A program made the translations under genes and the position numbers. From positions 1 through 44,999 of the forward strand of contig JBIOJM010000040.1 in the NCBI GenBank assembly GCA_044450785.1: 44,999 nt of DNA, given 5' to 3'. Positions within the stretch are counted from its first letter, which is position 1. Every line of letters begins with the position of its first letter. The notes under the pieces are model-generated. The model ran no database searches. It saw nothing but the letters and a program-made list of their open reading frames with translations, and had not been told where the DNA came from. Of this stretch, positions 26,901 to 34,933 are shown one piece after another. Origin of the DNA: JBIOJM01 sp044450785. Lineage in GTDB: Bacteria; Planctomycetota; Planctomycetia; Isosphaerales; Isosphaeraceae.

Positions 26901-27417
26901 CACCGGGAAGGCGCCCCAGCTCGTCCTTGATGTAAATCGTCGCGTAGTTGGAGAGAAACGTGCTGTCGTACTGGCCGTCGGGCGAGATCAGGTTGACGAT
27001 CATCAGCGTGTTCGGTGACATCTTCTTGACGCTGATGCCCTCGTTCTGCACCAGGGGCGGGATGACCGGCTGCGCCAGCGACACACGGTTCTGCACCAGA
27101 ACCTGCGCCATGTCGGTGTTCATCCCCAGCCTGAACGTCACGATCAGGTTGTAGGCGCCGTCGTTGGTGCACTGCGACGACATGTACATCATGTTCTCGA
27201 CGCCGCTGACCTGCTCCTCGATCGGTGCGGCCACGGTGTTCCGCACCGTCTGCGCGTTGGCCCCCGGGTAGAAAGCCGTCACCAGTACCGTGGGGGGGGT
27301 CACCTCCGGATACTGCGCCATCGGCAGCGTGCCGGCGGCCACGAGCCCCGCCAGGACGAAGACGACGGAGAGGACGATGGCAAAGACCGGACGGTCGATG
27401 AAGAAGCGCGAAATCAC
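23896..27417 (-). CDS. RND efflux transporter, second of the pair
   Basis: A 1173-residue HAE1/AcrB-type proton-driven inner-membrane pump. The N-terminus ISRFFIDRPVFAIVLSVVFV is the first membrane helix. Proton-relay Asp-Asp in TM4 is present (LVLAIGIVVDDAIVVLENIE), as is the TM10 Lys (GLASKNAILIVEFAK). Two unusual parts are a Gly/Gln-rich tract of about 45 residues in the first periplasmic domain (26517-26655), and an extra hydrophobic linker of about 100 residues after TM6 (25490-25800). GTG 27417 overlaps the stop of the preceding transporter (GTGA); the long open frame upstream is a shadow. Works with the fused adaptor; substrate unknown. Confidence 0.92.
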   Translation of the reverse strand: MISRFFIDRPVFAIVLSVVFVLAGLVAAGTLPMAQYPEVTPPTVLVTAFYPGANAQTVRNTVAAPIEEQVSGVENMMYMSSQCTNDGAYNLIVTFRLGMNTDMAQVLVQNRVSLAQPVIPPLVQNEGISVKKMSPNTLMIVNLISPDGQYDSTFLSNYATIYIKDELGRLPGVASITYLGQRDYSLRAWLDPQKLASLNLSATDVITAISQQNLQVAAGQIGQQPVPLGQQFQLTINTLGRLIEPEQFGAIILKAGGQSNPQMQSPGGSSTGQGGQGQGGQGGEMAQGGATGQGSALPQAPGIVRLRDVARVELGSRQYDQSCTLDGRPSVAVSIYQLSGSNALETAGWVKAKMRELKTRFPDGVDYQIVYDTTPFIRESVNEVWKTLRDAVILVGIVVLFFLQDWKAMILPMIDVPVSLIGTFAFMAAMGFSLNNLTLFGLVLAIGIVVDDAIVVLENIERLIATGLDSRTATIKAMEEITGPILAITLVLSSVFVPCCFLSGITGEFFRQFAVTIAVSTIISAVNALTMTPSRAVLIFKTEEGKHGGHELKREALPWWIFGVVGGLLAYWYGPEYLAGRFGLPASPGGAGEPEPSGWMPWAITAASYFAPGAVAGGAIGWLIIRPVNAVLGWVFKGFNRLFDRMTAVYGRLVGGVLRASAIVLMLYAGLLVLTAWQFNRAPTGFIPQQDKGYLLLNVQLPDSASVERTQRVMARIETLARGMPGVAHTVGVSGQSLLLNANAPNLGSMYIMLKEFSHRRGPKLTADAIAMELKERCQSEVRGAIVSAFGAPPIDGLGTTGGFKLIIEDRGNLGLEYLQRVSDQIVERGNETPGLQGLFNSSRANTPWLYLEIDRTKCVALGVPVSELFNTLQVYLGSYYVNNFNEFGRSWQVNIQADQRFRGDASDIGQLQVRNNQGQMIRLATLLDVSSTSGPVMVMRYNMYSGTAITGNPAPGTSSGEAISLMEQIARQELPRSMAFDWTELAYMQNLQGNTATGVFVLAVVFVFLVLAAQYESWKLPLAVILVMPMCLLCSLVGVHLAGMDVSLFTQIGFVVLVGLASKNAILIVEFAKQSQEAGVPRREATLAACRLRLRPILMTSFAFIFGVVPLVIAEGAGAEMRRSLGTAVFSGMLGVTMFGIFLTPVFYYVIQWFGSKKQEAAHPNAAEGDQP

Positions 27418-30400
27418 GGCTGACGATCTCCGCCTGGGGCACCGGAATCGACACGGGAAGAAACATCCCGAGGGTTCGTGGAAGACTGATACCGGATGAT
27501 CCGATGAAGGCCGAGGACAGCCAGAGCGGCCAGGCATCCCGCGGAACCGCAGACCTGCAACCCCCAGGACAACCGAACGACACCAAGCTGCGCGAGCATG
27601 AAGCCGATCAAGAGCCCTGCCAGTCCGGAGAGCAGCGTGGAGCCGGCCCACCGAGCGGCCGCGGTCGCGAGCAGCCGCGTCTCGGAGAGCCCCTGGATCA
27701 CGGAGAAGAAGACCGGGGTCAGGAAGATGCCGAACAGGGTCACGCCCAGCATACCGCTGAAGACGGCGATCCCCAGCGACCGCCGCATCTCCGCCCCGGC
27801 CCCCGCGGCCACGGCCAGCGGGATCACTCCGATGATGAACGCGAACGAGGTCATCAGGATCGGACGCAGCCGCAGCCGGCACGCTTCCCGCGTCGCGTCG
27901 AAACGCGACCAGCCCTCCCGGTGCTTCTGCTTGGCGTACTCGACGATCAGGATGGCGTTCTTGCACGCCAGCCCTACCAGGACTACCAAACCGATCTGCA
28001 CAAAGATGTTGACATCCCGGTTCGAGTAGAGCACCCCGCTCACGGAACAGAACAGGCACATCGGCACCACCAGGATGACCGCCAGCGGCAGCGCCCAGCT
28101 CTCGTAGAGGGCCGCCAAGGCCAGGAAGACGCTGGCGACAGCCAGCGCGAAAACATACAGTGCGGGGTTTCTTTCCGCCGCCCGGATCTGCACGAACATG
28201 AGCTCGGTCCACTCCTCCTTCATGGAGAGCGGCAAACTCTCTCGGGCCACTTCGTTGATCGACGCGATGGCGTCTCCTGAGCTGAACCCCGGTAACATGT
28301 TCCCGGTGATGGACGCAGACGTGTAGAGATTATAGCGCGTGACGACGATCGGACCGCCGCTATCACTTTTCTTCTGGTTGACGTTGACCAGGGTGCCCAG
28401 CGGGACCATTTGCCCCCACTTGTTCCGGACCTGGAACAGGTTCAGGCCCTCGATCCGGGCGCGGTATCGACCCTCCGCCTGGATGGTGACTTGCCAGTGA
28501 CGGCCAAATTCGTTGAAGCTGTTGACGTACAGCGAGCCCAGGAACATCGACAGCGTCTGATTCACGTCCTCGAACGGCACTCCCAAGGCCACGCACTTGG
28601 CTCGGTCGATGTCCAGGAAGATCCAAGGCGCGTTGGAGCGAAACCCGGTCCGAACGTCGGCCAGACCGGGCACGTCCTGCAGTTTCCGGGTCAGTCGGTC
28701 GGTCTGGGTCTGCAAGTCCGCCAGTCCACGCCCGCCGCGGTCCTCGACCATGATCTTGAAGCCGCCCGCGACGCCGAGGCCCGGGATCGGCGAGGAATTG
28801 CGCACGCTGACCACCGCATCCTTGACCCGCGTCCTGAACTCTGGCAGTAGCCGGGCCATGATGTCCTCGGCGTGCAGTCCGAGGGGGCCGACGATTGATT
28901 TGACAGCGGTGATGACCCGGCCCTTCTCGCTTCCAGTAAGCTGATGGGGGGGCCACAAGGCCACAAGTTGCTTCCTGAGATCTTCGATTTTCCGGGCTTG
29001 TTCCGCCAGCCTCTGCTCGTTCGTGTCCACGACCTTCCTGCCATCAGCGTCGAACACGCGGAAATGGAGCACATTATCCACGGCGGCCACGATGAACAGA
29101 TTTTTGCCCCCTGTCGGGATGTCACTTACGTCCTTCACCGAGGACATCAATCGTAGGTCAGACCCTCTGAGCCATGCCCTCAGCTCGGCGTACAGTCCGG
29201 GGGCCCTCCGTTTGTCGAACGAGTCGAGGACGATGAACATGGAGCCGAAGTTGGAGGCGTTGGCCTGAAGCAGAAACGACAGTCCCGAGATGGTGACCGT
29301 GTGGGACACGCCCGGCGTTTCGTGGGCGATCTTTTCAACCAGCACCATGGCAGCCTGGGTGCGCTGCAGCGACGCCGAGTCGGGCAACTGGACGGCCAAG
29401 ATCAGCCGGCCCTGATCTTGCTGGGGAATGAAGCCCGTGGGCGCCTGCTGGAAGACCCGGTACGAGTGCACCACCAGGAACCCGTAGACCAGCAACACGA
29501 CCACGCTGACTCGCAGCAGCTTGCCGACCGTCCAACTGTACCCGTGAGTCACCACGTCGAAGAGGCGGTTGAAGCCCCTGAACAGCCACCCCAGCACGGC
29601 ATTCACCGGCCGGATCAAGAACCAGCCGATCGCTCCGCCGGCCACCGCGCCGGGGATGAAATGGGCGGCGGTGATTGCCCACGACATCAAGCCGGAGACT
29701 TTCGGCTCGCCGGCCCCGCCCGAAGAGGCAGGCAGGCCAAACCGCCCGGCCAGGTACTCTGGCCCGTACGAGACAGCCAGCAGCCCGCCCACCACCCCGA
29801 AGATCCACCAGGGCAACGCCTCACGCTTCAGCTCGTGACCACCATGTTTCCCCTCCGCGGTCTTGAAGATCAACACGGCCCGGGACGGCGTCATCGTCAG
29901 GGCATTGACGGCCGAGATGATCGTCGAGGCGGCGATCGTCACCGCGAACTGGCGAAAGAACTGGCCCGTGATCCCGCCGAGAAAACAGCACGGCACGAAC
30001 ACCGAGCAAAGTGCGAGGGTGATGGCCAGGATCGGGCCGGTGATCTCCTCCATCGCCTTGATCGTGGCGGTCCGTGCGTCCAGCCCGGTCGCGATCATCC
30101 GTTCGACGTTTTCCAGCACCACGATGGCGTCGTCGACCACGATGCCGATGGCCAGTACCAACCCGAACAGCGTGAGGTTGTTCAGAGAAAAGCCGAGCGC
30201 CAACATGACCGCGAGCGTGCCGATCAAGGAGACGGGCACGTCGATCATCGGCAGGATCATGGCCCTCCAGTCCTGCAGGAACACGAGCACGACGATGCCA
30301 ACCAGGATGACGGCGTCGAGCAACGTCTTGTAGACCTCGCTGATCGACTCGCTAATGTACGGAGTCGTGTCGTAGGCGATCTCGTAATCCACCCCGGCCG

Positions 30401-31376
30401 GGAAGCGGGTTTTGAGCTCCTCCATCTTGGCTCGCACCCGGTCGGCGACGTCGAGCGCATTGGTTCCGGGAAGCTGGTACACGCTGAGGCCCACGGACGG
30501 GTGGCTGTCGAAGGTGCAGGACTGGTTATAGTTCTGAGCGCCCAGCTCGATGCGGGCCACGTCACGAAGGCGAACGATTGCCGTCGCCGGCTCTCCCGAA
30601 CCACTCGGGCCAGCCTTGACCACGATCGATCCAAACTGCTCCGGGTTGGTGAGCCGGCCCAGCGTATCGATCGGCAACTGGAACGGCTGCACCCTGGAGG
30701 CAGGCATTTGGCCGATTTGCCCGGCGGGCGCATCAGCGTTCTCGCTGCGGATCGCGCTGGCCACATCCATGGCGGTCATGCTGCGCGACGCCAGCTTCTG
30801 CGGGTCGAGCCAGGCGCGGATGCTGTAGTCGCGCTGGCCCATGTAGTTGATGTCCGAGACCCCGTAGACGCGCAGCAGCTCGTCCTTGACGAAGATCGTG
30901 GCGAAGTTGCACAGGTAGATGTCGTCATAGCGACCATCCCGCGATAAGAAGTTGACCATCATCAAGATATCGGGGGTTTTCTTGCGGATCGTGATCCCCT
31001 GGTTCTGGACCTCGGGCGGCAACTGCGGCATGGCGAGTCTCACGCGGTTCTGCACCATCACCAGGGCCGTGTTCACGTCGGTGCCGATATCGAACGTCAC
31101 GGTCAGCGTGTACGAGCCGTCGTTGCCCATCTGCGAGGACATGTAGAGCATGCCCTCGACGCCGTTGACCTGCTGCTCGATCACCGCCGCCACCGTGTCC
31201 GCCACCACGGGGGCACTCGCCCCGGGGTAGCTGATGGTCACCGCCACCCCGGGCGGCGTGATTCGGGGATACTGCGCGATCGGCAGCCACCTCGACGCGA
31301 TGAAGCCGATCAACGTGATGACGACGGACAGAACCGTCGCGAAGATCGGTCGATCGATGAAGAAACGCGGGATCAT
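27414..31376 (-). CDS. RND efflux transporter, first of the pair, with inserted cassette
   Basis: A 1320-residue HAE1/AcrB-type pump, about 270 longer than usual. MIPRFFIDRPIFATVLS begins TM1. TM4 keeps the Asp-Asp pair (LAIGIVVDDAIVVLENVE) and TM10 the Lys (GLACKNAILIVEYAK), so proton coupling should work. Extra length comes from the hydrophobic linker after TM6 (29560-29870), shared with its neighbour, a ~106-residue insertion in the second periplasmic half (see the 28866-29198 entry), and a C-terminal tail with more hydrophobic helices (AARWAGSTLLSGLAGLLIGF). The start lies 14 nt after the adaptor stop, with AGGAG about 8 nt upstream. Confidence 0.93.
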   Translation of the reverse strand: MIPRFFIDRPIFATVLSVVITLIGFIASRWLPIAQYPRITPPGVAVTISYPGASAPVVADTVAAVIEQQVNGVEGMLYMSSQMGNDGSYTLTVTFDIGTDVNTALVMVQNRVRLAMPQLPPEVQNQGITIRKKTPDILMMVNFLSRDGRYDDIYLCNFATIFVKDELLRVYGVSDINYMGQRDYSIRAWLDPQKLASRSMTAMDVASAIRSENADAPAGQIGQMPASRVQPFQLPIDTLGRLTNPEQFGSIVVKAGPSGSGEPATAIVRLRDVARIELGAQNYNQSCTFDSHPSVGLSVYQLPGTNALDVADRVRAKMEELKTRFPAGVDYEIAYDTTPYISESISEVYKTLLDAVILVGIVVLVFLQDWRAMILPMIDVPVSLIGTLAVMLALGFSLNNLTLFGLVLAIGIVVDDAIVVLENVERMIATGLDARTATIKAMEEITGPILAITLALCSVFVPCCFLGGITGQFFRQFAVTIAASTIISAVNALTMTPSRAVLIFKTAEGKHGGHELKREALPWWIFGVVGGLLAVSYGPEYLAGRFGLPASSGGAGEPKVSGLMSWAITAAHFIPGAVAGGAIGWFLIRPVNAVLGWLFRGFNRLFDVVTHGYSWTVGKLLRVSVVVLLVYGFLVVHSYRVFQQAPTGFIPQQDQGRLILAVQLPDSASLQRTQAAMVLVEKIAHETPGVSHTVTISGLSFLLQANASNFGSMFIVLDSFDKRRAPGLYAELRAWLRGSDLRLMSSVKDVSDIPTGGKNLFIVAAVDNVLHFRVFDADGRKVVDTNEQRLAEQARKIEDLRKQLVALWPPHQLTGSEKGRVITAVKSIVGPLGLHAEDIMARLLPEFRTRVKDAVVSVRNSSPIPGLGVAGGFKIMVEDRGGRGLADLQTQTDRLTRKLQDVPGLADVRTGFRSNAPWIFLDIDRAKCVALGVPFEDVNQTLSMFLGSLYVNSFNEFGRHWQVTIQAEGRYRARIEGLNLFQVRNKWGQMVPLGTLVNVNQKKSDSGGPIVVTRYNLYTSASITGNMLPGFSSGDAIASINEVARESLPLSMKEEWTELMFVQIRAAERNPALYVFALAVASVFLALAALYESWALPLAVILVVPMCLFCSVSGVLYSNRDVNIFVQIGLVVLVGLACKNAILIVEYAKQKHREGWSRFDATREACRLRLRPILMTSFAFIIGVIPLAVAAGAGAEMRRSLGIAVFSGMLGVTLFGIFLTPVFFSVIQGLSETRLLATAAARWAGSTLLSGLAGLLIGFMLAQLGVVRLSWGLQVCGSAGCLAALAVLGLHRIIRYQSSTNPRDVSSRVDSGAPGGDRQP
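28866..29198 (-). mobile_element. 318-bp in-frame cassette inserted in the RND gene
   Basis: Comparison with the neighbouring transporter shows an extra block between RRAPGLYAE and GLHAEDIMARLL. At DNA level it is flanked by near-identical 15-bp direct repeats (28866-28880 and 29184-29198, 14 of 15 equal), so repeat plus insert is 318 bp, exactly 106 codons. The insert encodes GGKNLFIVAAVDNVLHFRVF, DADGRKVVDTNEQRLAEQAR, IEDLRKQLVALWPPHQLTGS and EKGRVITAVKSIVG. I recall this module as a short stand-alone or inserted ORF repeated in planctomycete genomes; not checked here. The direct repeats look like a target duplication. No transposase and no terminal inverted repeats are visible. Confidence 0.65.
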
Positions 31377-31390
31377 GGCCGGCGCTCCTG

Positions 31391-33823
31391 TTAGCGCTTG
31401 GCTTTTTCGGGTGTCGGCGACGCTGGCGTCTTGGGTACAGCCGGCGCTGGATCGGCCGCGGCCGGCTGGCCGAGCGTCGGCATGGGCACCCGGTCCGGTC
31501 TGATCACCATGCGCGGCCGGACCTGCAATATTCCGCCGCTGACGACCCAGTCGTCCGGCTTCAACCCCTCCTCGATCACCCGCAAGCCGTCCTCCTGGAG
31601 CGCACCCGTCGTGATCGGCCGGGACTGGGCCCTGTTTTCGGCATCGAGCACATAGATGTACTTTCGCCCTCGGTTCGACGCAATGGCCCGATCGATGACC
31701 AGGAGCGCCCGGTGGGGTACGCCGATCGGCAGGCGGATTCGCACGAACTGACCGGGTGAAAACAGCCGGTGGCCTCCCTTCGACTTGGGGTTGGGAAAGA
31801 CGCCACGCACCAGGATGCTCCCCGTCGTGGGATTGACCTGGTTGTCGACGAAGTTGATGGTCCCCTGGTGCGGGAAGCCGTCTTCGGCTTGCAGCCCCAT
31901 GAGGACGGGCACCTTGGTACGGTCTTTGGGTACCTGGAGCCGCCCTTCGTTGACGGCCCTGCGGTAGCGCAACAGGGTGGGTTCGTCCATCTCGAAGTGT
32001 ACGTACATCGGGTCCATCGACACGATCGTGGTCAAGCGCGTTTGGTTCTGGTAGGCCAGGTTGCCGAGGGTCTTACGGTAGTAGCTGATCTGGCCGTCGA
32101 TCGGCGACTCGAGCCGGGTGAATTCGTGGTTAAGCTTGGAGAATTCCATGCTTTTTTCATAGAGATCGACCCTGGCCTGGGCCTCATCGGCGAGGGCCTC
32201 ATCCTGATCAATTTGCTGCGGGCTGATCGAGCTGGGCCTCAGCCGGTTGCTGGCCCGGTCCCGGCCGAGGGTTGTCCTGGCCAGCTTGAGCTGGGCCTGA
32301 TAGAGATTGACCTGGCCCTGAGCCTGGTCGAGCTGGGCTTTGTAGGGCCGGCGATCAACCACGAATAGCAGGTCCCCTTTCTTGACCTCCGCCCCTTCCT
32401 GGAATGGCATCTGGACCAGGTAACCGGTGACCTGGGGGATGATGTCCACCGACTGAACAGCCTTGGTTTGCCCGGTGAAATCCACGAAGTCGGTGACCTC
32501 CCTCTGGACCGGCTGGCTGACCGGCAACGCCGGCGGATTGGCTTTAGCGACTCTGGCCGACTTGGTCTTGGGTTCGGCCGGCGCTTGATCGGCCACGGCC
32601 GGCTGGCCGAGCGACGGCATGGGCACCCGGTCCGGTCTGATCAGCATGCGCGGCCGCACCTGCAGGAGTGCGCCGCTGACGACCCAGTCGTCCGGCTTCA
32701 GCCCCTCGTCGATCACCCTCAAGTCGCCGTCCTGGAGCGCGCCCGTCGTGACTCGGCGGGACTGGACCTTGTTGTCGGCATCGAGCACATAGACGTAGTT
32801 CAGCCCCTGGTCCGAGGCGATGGCCCGATTACGGACCAGAAGCGCCCGGTGGGGTGCGCTGATCGGCAGGCGGATTCTCGCGAACATACCGGGTGAGAGC
32901 AGCCGGCGGCCTACCTTCGGCTGCGGGTTCGGGAAGACACCTCTCATCAGCCTGGTGCCCGTCGAGGCGTTGCTCTGGTTGTTTTCGAAATTGATGGTCC
33001 CCTGGTGCGGGAAGCCGTCCTCGCCTTGCAGCCCCATGGAGACCGGCATTGGGACCTGGTCCTTGGGCGACTGGAGCGTCCCTGCGTTGATGGCCGTGCG
33101 GTAACGTGACAGGGTGGGCTCGTCCACCTCGAAGTAAACGTACATCGGGTCCACCGACACGACCGTGGTCAAAAGCGTCTGATCCTGGTTGACCAGGTTG
33201 CCTTTGGTCATGTAGTAACGGCTGCTCTGGCCGTCGATCGGCGACACGACCTTGGTGAATTCGTAGTTGAGCCCGTAGAGTTCCATGCTCCTCTGGGCGG
33301 CATCGACCCTGGACAAGGCCTCGTCGACCACAGCCTGCTCCTGATCAAATTGCTGCGAGCTGATCGAGCCGGGTGAGTTCGCGTTGATGGCCCGGTCCCG
33401 GGCGAGGGTTGTCCTGGCCAGCTTGAGCGAGGCCTTGTTGAGATTGACCTGGCCCTGAGCCTGGTCGAGCTGGGCCTTGTAGAGCCGAGGATCGACTTCG
33501 AACAGCAGGTCTCCCTTCTTGACCTCCGCTCCTTCCTCGAACGGCATCTGGACCAGGTAGCCGGTGACCTGGGGGATGATGTCATTGGAGTAGACACCCT
33601 TGGTTTGCCCGGTGAATTCCGCGTAGTCGGTGACTTCCCTCTGGATCGGCTGGCTGACCGGCACCGCCGGCACCTCGGCGGGAGCGACGCTGGCCGAATT
33701 GGGTTGGCAGCCGCCAACCACGGCCACGAAAACGCAGGCAACCCCGAGCGGAAGAGAACCGCGGCAGATCGGCGAGCTGCGCGCCAAGATGCTTCCCAGG
33801 CTGGTCCGCAATCGGATGCGCAT
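31391..33823 (-). CDS. Tandem-fused double periplasmic adaptor (AcrA/MexA-like)
   Basis: An 810-residue lipoprotein that contains two complete membrane-fusion-protein units. After a signal with lipobox VVGGC (Cys39), unit 1 spans about residues 52-430 and unit 2 about 431-810. Each has the lipoyl half-motifs (DIIPQVTGYLVQMPF, EGAEVKKGDLLF), an alpha-hairpin (QLDQAQGQVNL, ARTTL), the second lipoyl half (FTKVVSPIDGQ / FTRLESPIDGQ), a beta-barrel (FPHQGTINF) and the membrane-proximal domain ending RVPMPSLGQPA / RVPMPTLGQPA. A Pro/Ala/Lys linker joins them; unit 2 lacks its own lipobox. ATG 33823 has GGGAGAG upstream. First gene of the operon with the two RND pumps. Adaptors work as dimers on each pump subunit, so a built-in dimer is plausible. 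Confidence 0.93.
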   Translation of the reverse strand: MRIRLRTSLGSILARSSPICRGSLPLGVACVFVAVVGGCQPNSASVAPAEVPAVPVSQPIQREVTDYAEFTGQTKGVYSNDIIPQVTGYLVQMPFEEGAEVKKGDLLFEVDPRLYKAQLDQAQGQVNLNKASLKLARTTLARDRAINANSPGSISSQQFDQEQAVVDEALSRVDAAQRSMELYGLNYEFTKVVSPIDGQSSRYYMTKGNLVNQDQTLLTTVVSVDPMYVYFEVDEPTLSRYRTAINAGTLQSPKDQVPMPVSMGLQGEDGFPHQGTINFENNQSNASTGTRLMRGVFPNPQPKVGRRLLSPGMFARIRLPISAPHRALLVRNRAIASDQGLNYVYVLDADNKVQSRRVTTGALQDGDLRVIDEGLKPDDWVVSGALLQVRPRMLIRPDRVPMPSLGQPAVADQAPAEPKTKSARVAKANPPALPVSQPVQREVTDFVDFTGQTKAVQSVDIIPQVTGYLVQMPFQEGAEVKKGDLLFVVDRRPYKAQLDQAQGQVNLYQAQLKLARTTLGRDRASNRLRPSSISPQQIDQDEALADEAQARVDLYEKSMEFSKLNHEFTRLESPIDGQISYYRKTLGNLAYQNQTRLTTIVSMDPMYVHFEMDEPTLLRYRRAVNEGRLQVPKDRTKVPVLMGLQAEDGFPHQGTINFVDNQVNPTTGSILVRGVFPNPKSKGGHRLFSPGQFVRIRLPIGVPHRALLVIDRAIASNRGRKYIYVLDAENRAQSRPITTGALQEDGLRVIEEGLKPDDWVVSGGILQVRPRMVIRPDRVPMPTLGQPAAADPAPAVPKTPASPTPEKAKR
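31400..33673. repeat. 1137-bp tandem duplication within the adaptor gene
   Basis: Matching points such as TGACTTCCCT at 33631 and TGACCTCCCT at 32494 are offset by 1137 bp, exactly 379 codons. The units are about 32537-33673 and 31400-32536. Stretches compared by eye are about four-fifths identical in DNA, so the duplication is internal and fairly old but not ancient. Confidence 0.85.
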
Positions 33824-33872
33824 CTCACTCTCCCGAAGTCAAAACCGCTTGCTCCGCCGCTCCAAAGTACGA

Positions 33873-33900
33873 AGTATATCAGAGCCGGATCGAATGTCGA
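33873..33900 (-). promoter_or_regulatory. Promoter of the efflux operon
   Basis: On the minus strand TCGACA (33900-33895) and TATACT (33878-33873) are spaced by 16 bp, each 5 of 6 to consensus. The expected start lies about 45 nt before the adaptor ATG. No repressor gene adjoins it. Confidence 0.6.
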
Positions 33901-34279
33901 AGTGAGGGCATCACTGGGGCCGTCCGTGAGGGTGGCAGCTCGATCTTTGCAGAGCGACGCTTACCTGGACGCTGTCTGGCCCAAGCTGGCGCCGCGGTGC
34001 AGCCTGGTAAGCGCAAGGACCAAGTCCACACGTCTGGGCCTCGTGGTCGGTTCCTCCCAACTGTCCGCAGGTTGCCCGGCTGCGTCCGCCTGCCGGCCCC
34101 GAATTGTCCCAAATAATTCATGGCGGAGCGGCGGTCCCCACTACTACCCAAGCTCATCGGGGTTGATAATAGCGCGATCCCAGCCGCGACCCGGGCCGCT
34201 CGAGGCGCACTTCCCAGGGGAAATGCCGGCGGCCCACGGCTGGGCGTTGGGTTGTTTTCGCTGTGGAGGACAAGTTGCC
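33901..34279. other. Non-coding gap between divergent genes
   Basis: About 380 bp between the efflux promoter and the small secreted protein. I see no gene or strong structure here. A long open frame crosses it on the plus strand but has no family resemblance until the ATG at 34280. Confidence 0.5.
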
Positions 34280-34645
34280 ATGCAGAACCGCCGCAAGTTC
34301 CTGCTCACGCTGACCGCCGGTGTCGTCGCCATGGGTTTCGTCGTCGCTTCTGTTCTCGCCGACGAGCTTTTGGGCGTGCTGACCAAGGTCGACGTCGAGG
34401 GCAAGAAGATCACCGTCGAAGAGAAGGGCACCGACAAGGAAATCGTGCTCAAGATCACGGATGACACCGAGCAGGTTACGAAAAAGGGGGCCGTGAAAGT
34501 CGACCTTGAGAAGCTGGAGAAAGGTGTCAAGAAAGCCCAGGACGCCGGCAGAAAAGGCGTCAACGTCAAGGTGACGCACGAGAAGAACGTCGCCTCCAAG
34601 ATCGAGTTTCAGAGGAAGGGGGGCGGCAAGAAGAAGGCAGATTGA
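34280..34645 (+). CDS. Small secreted Lys-rich protein
   Basis: A 121-residue protein with a clear signal peptide (RRKFLLTLTAGVVAMGFVVA, cleavage likely before DELLG). The mature part is short beta strands (GVLTKVDVEGKKITVEEKG, EIVLKITDDTEQVTKKG) and a highly basic tail ending in GGGKKKAD. Composition suggests a small beta-barrel that may bind nucleic acid, polyanion or metal; no family is recognised with confidence. GGAGGA sits about 9 nt before ATG 34280. It is followed by hairpins and appears to be a single-gene unit. Function unknown. Confidence 0.8.
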   Translation: MQNRRKFLLTLTAGVVAMGFVVASVLADELLGVLTKVDVEGKKITVEEKGTDKEIVLKITDDTEQVTKKGAVKVDLEKLEKGVKKAQDAGRKGVNVKVTHEKNVASKIEFQRKGGGKKKAD

Positions 34646-34657
34646 TCTCGGCGAAAA

Positions 34658-34674
34658 GATCGGGTCGCCCGATC
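34658..34674 (+). terminator. Possible terminator hairpin
   Basis: GATCGGG-TCG-CCCGATC forms a 7-bp stem 12 nt after the stop of the small secreted protein gene. It has no T-tract, so it is a weak call. Confidence 0.4.
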
Positions 34675-34739
34675 CGACCTGGCCTGACACGGTCTGATTC
34701 GGCTTGTGCAGGAACGGGCGTCCGGGGAGGTGATCCGCC

Positions 34740-34765
34740 ACGAGCGCAGCCGTCTCTGCGCTCGT
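34740..34765. repeat. 10-bp stem hairpin
   Basis: ACGAGCGCAG and CTGCGCTCGT flank a 6-nt loop, all perfectly paired. It lies about 95 nt after the small secreted gene and could be a second terminator or a REP-like element. Confidence 0.4.
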
Positions 34766-34903
34766 CCAGGTCAGAACCGGCGAGGCGGCCGGGCCGACAG
34801 GCCCGGACCGCCCCACGGATCTGAACCAGGAAACAACGGATGCACTGCTGCGAGCTTGGCGGATTTCGCAGTCCCGGGATCCGTCATCATCCCACCGTGC
34901 CCT

Positions 34904-34933
34904 TGACGACAAGCACGCCCTCGCTTGTCGTCA
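34904..34933 (-). terminator. Terminator-like hairpin of an orphan gene end
   Basis: TGACGACAAGC and GCTTGTCGTCA pair over 11 bp around an 8-nt loop. On the minus strand the stem begins with the TGA stop (34933-34931) of a short reading frame. That position suggests the genuine end of a gene. Confidence 0.5.

Noticed and set aside
27418..28212. Long N-terminal extension of the second RND pump (about 265 residues)
   Set aside because: It is the Arg/Gly-rich shadow of the first pump in another frame; the pump family begins at GTG 27417, which overlaps the first pump's stop.
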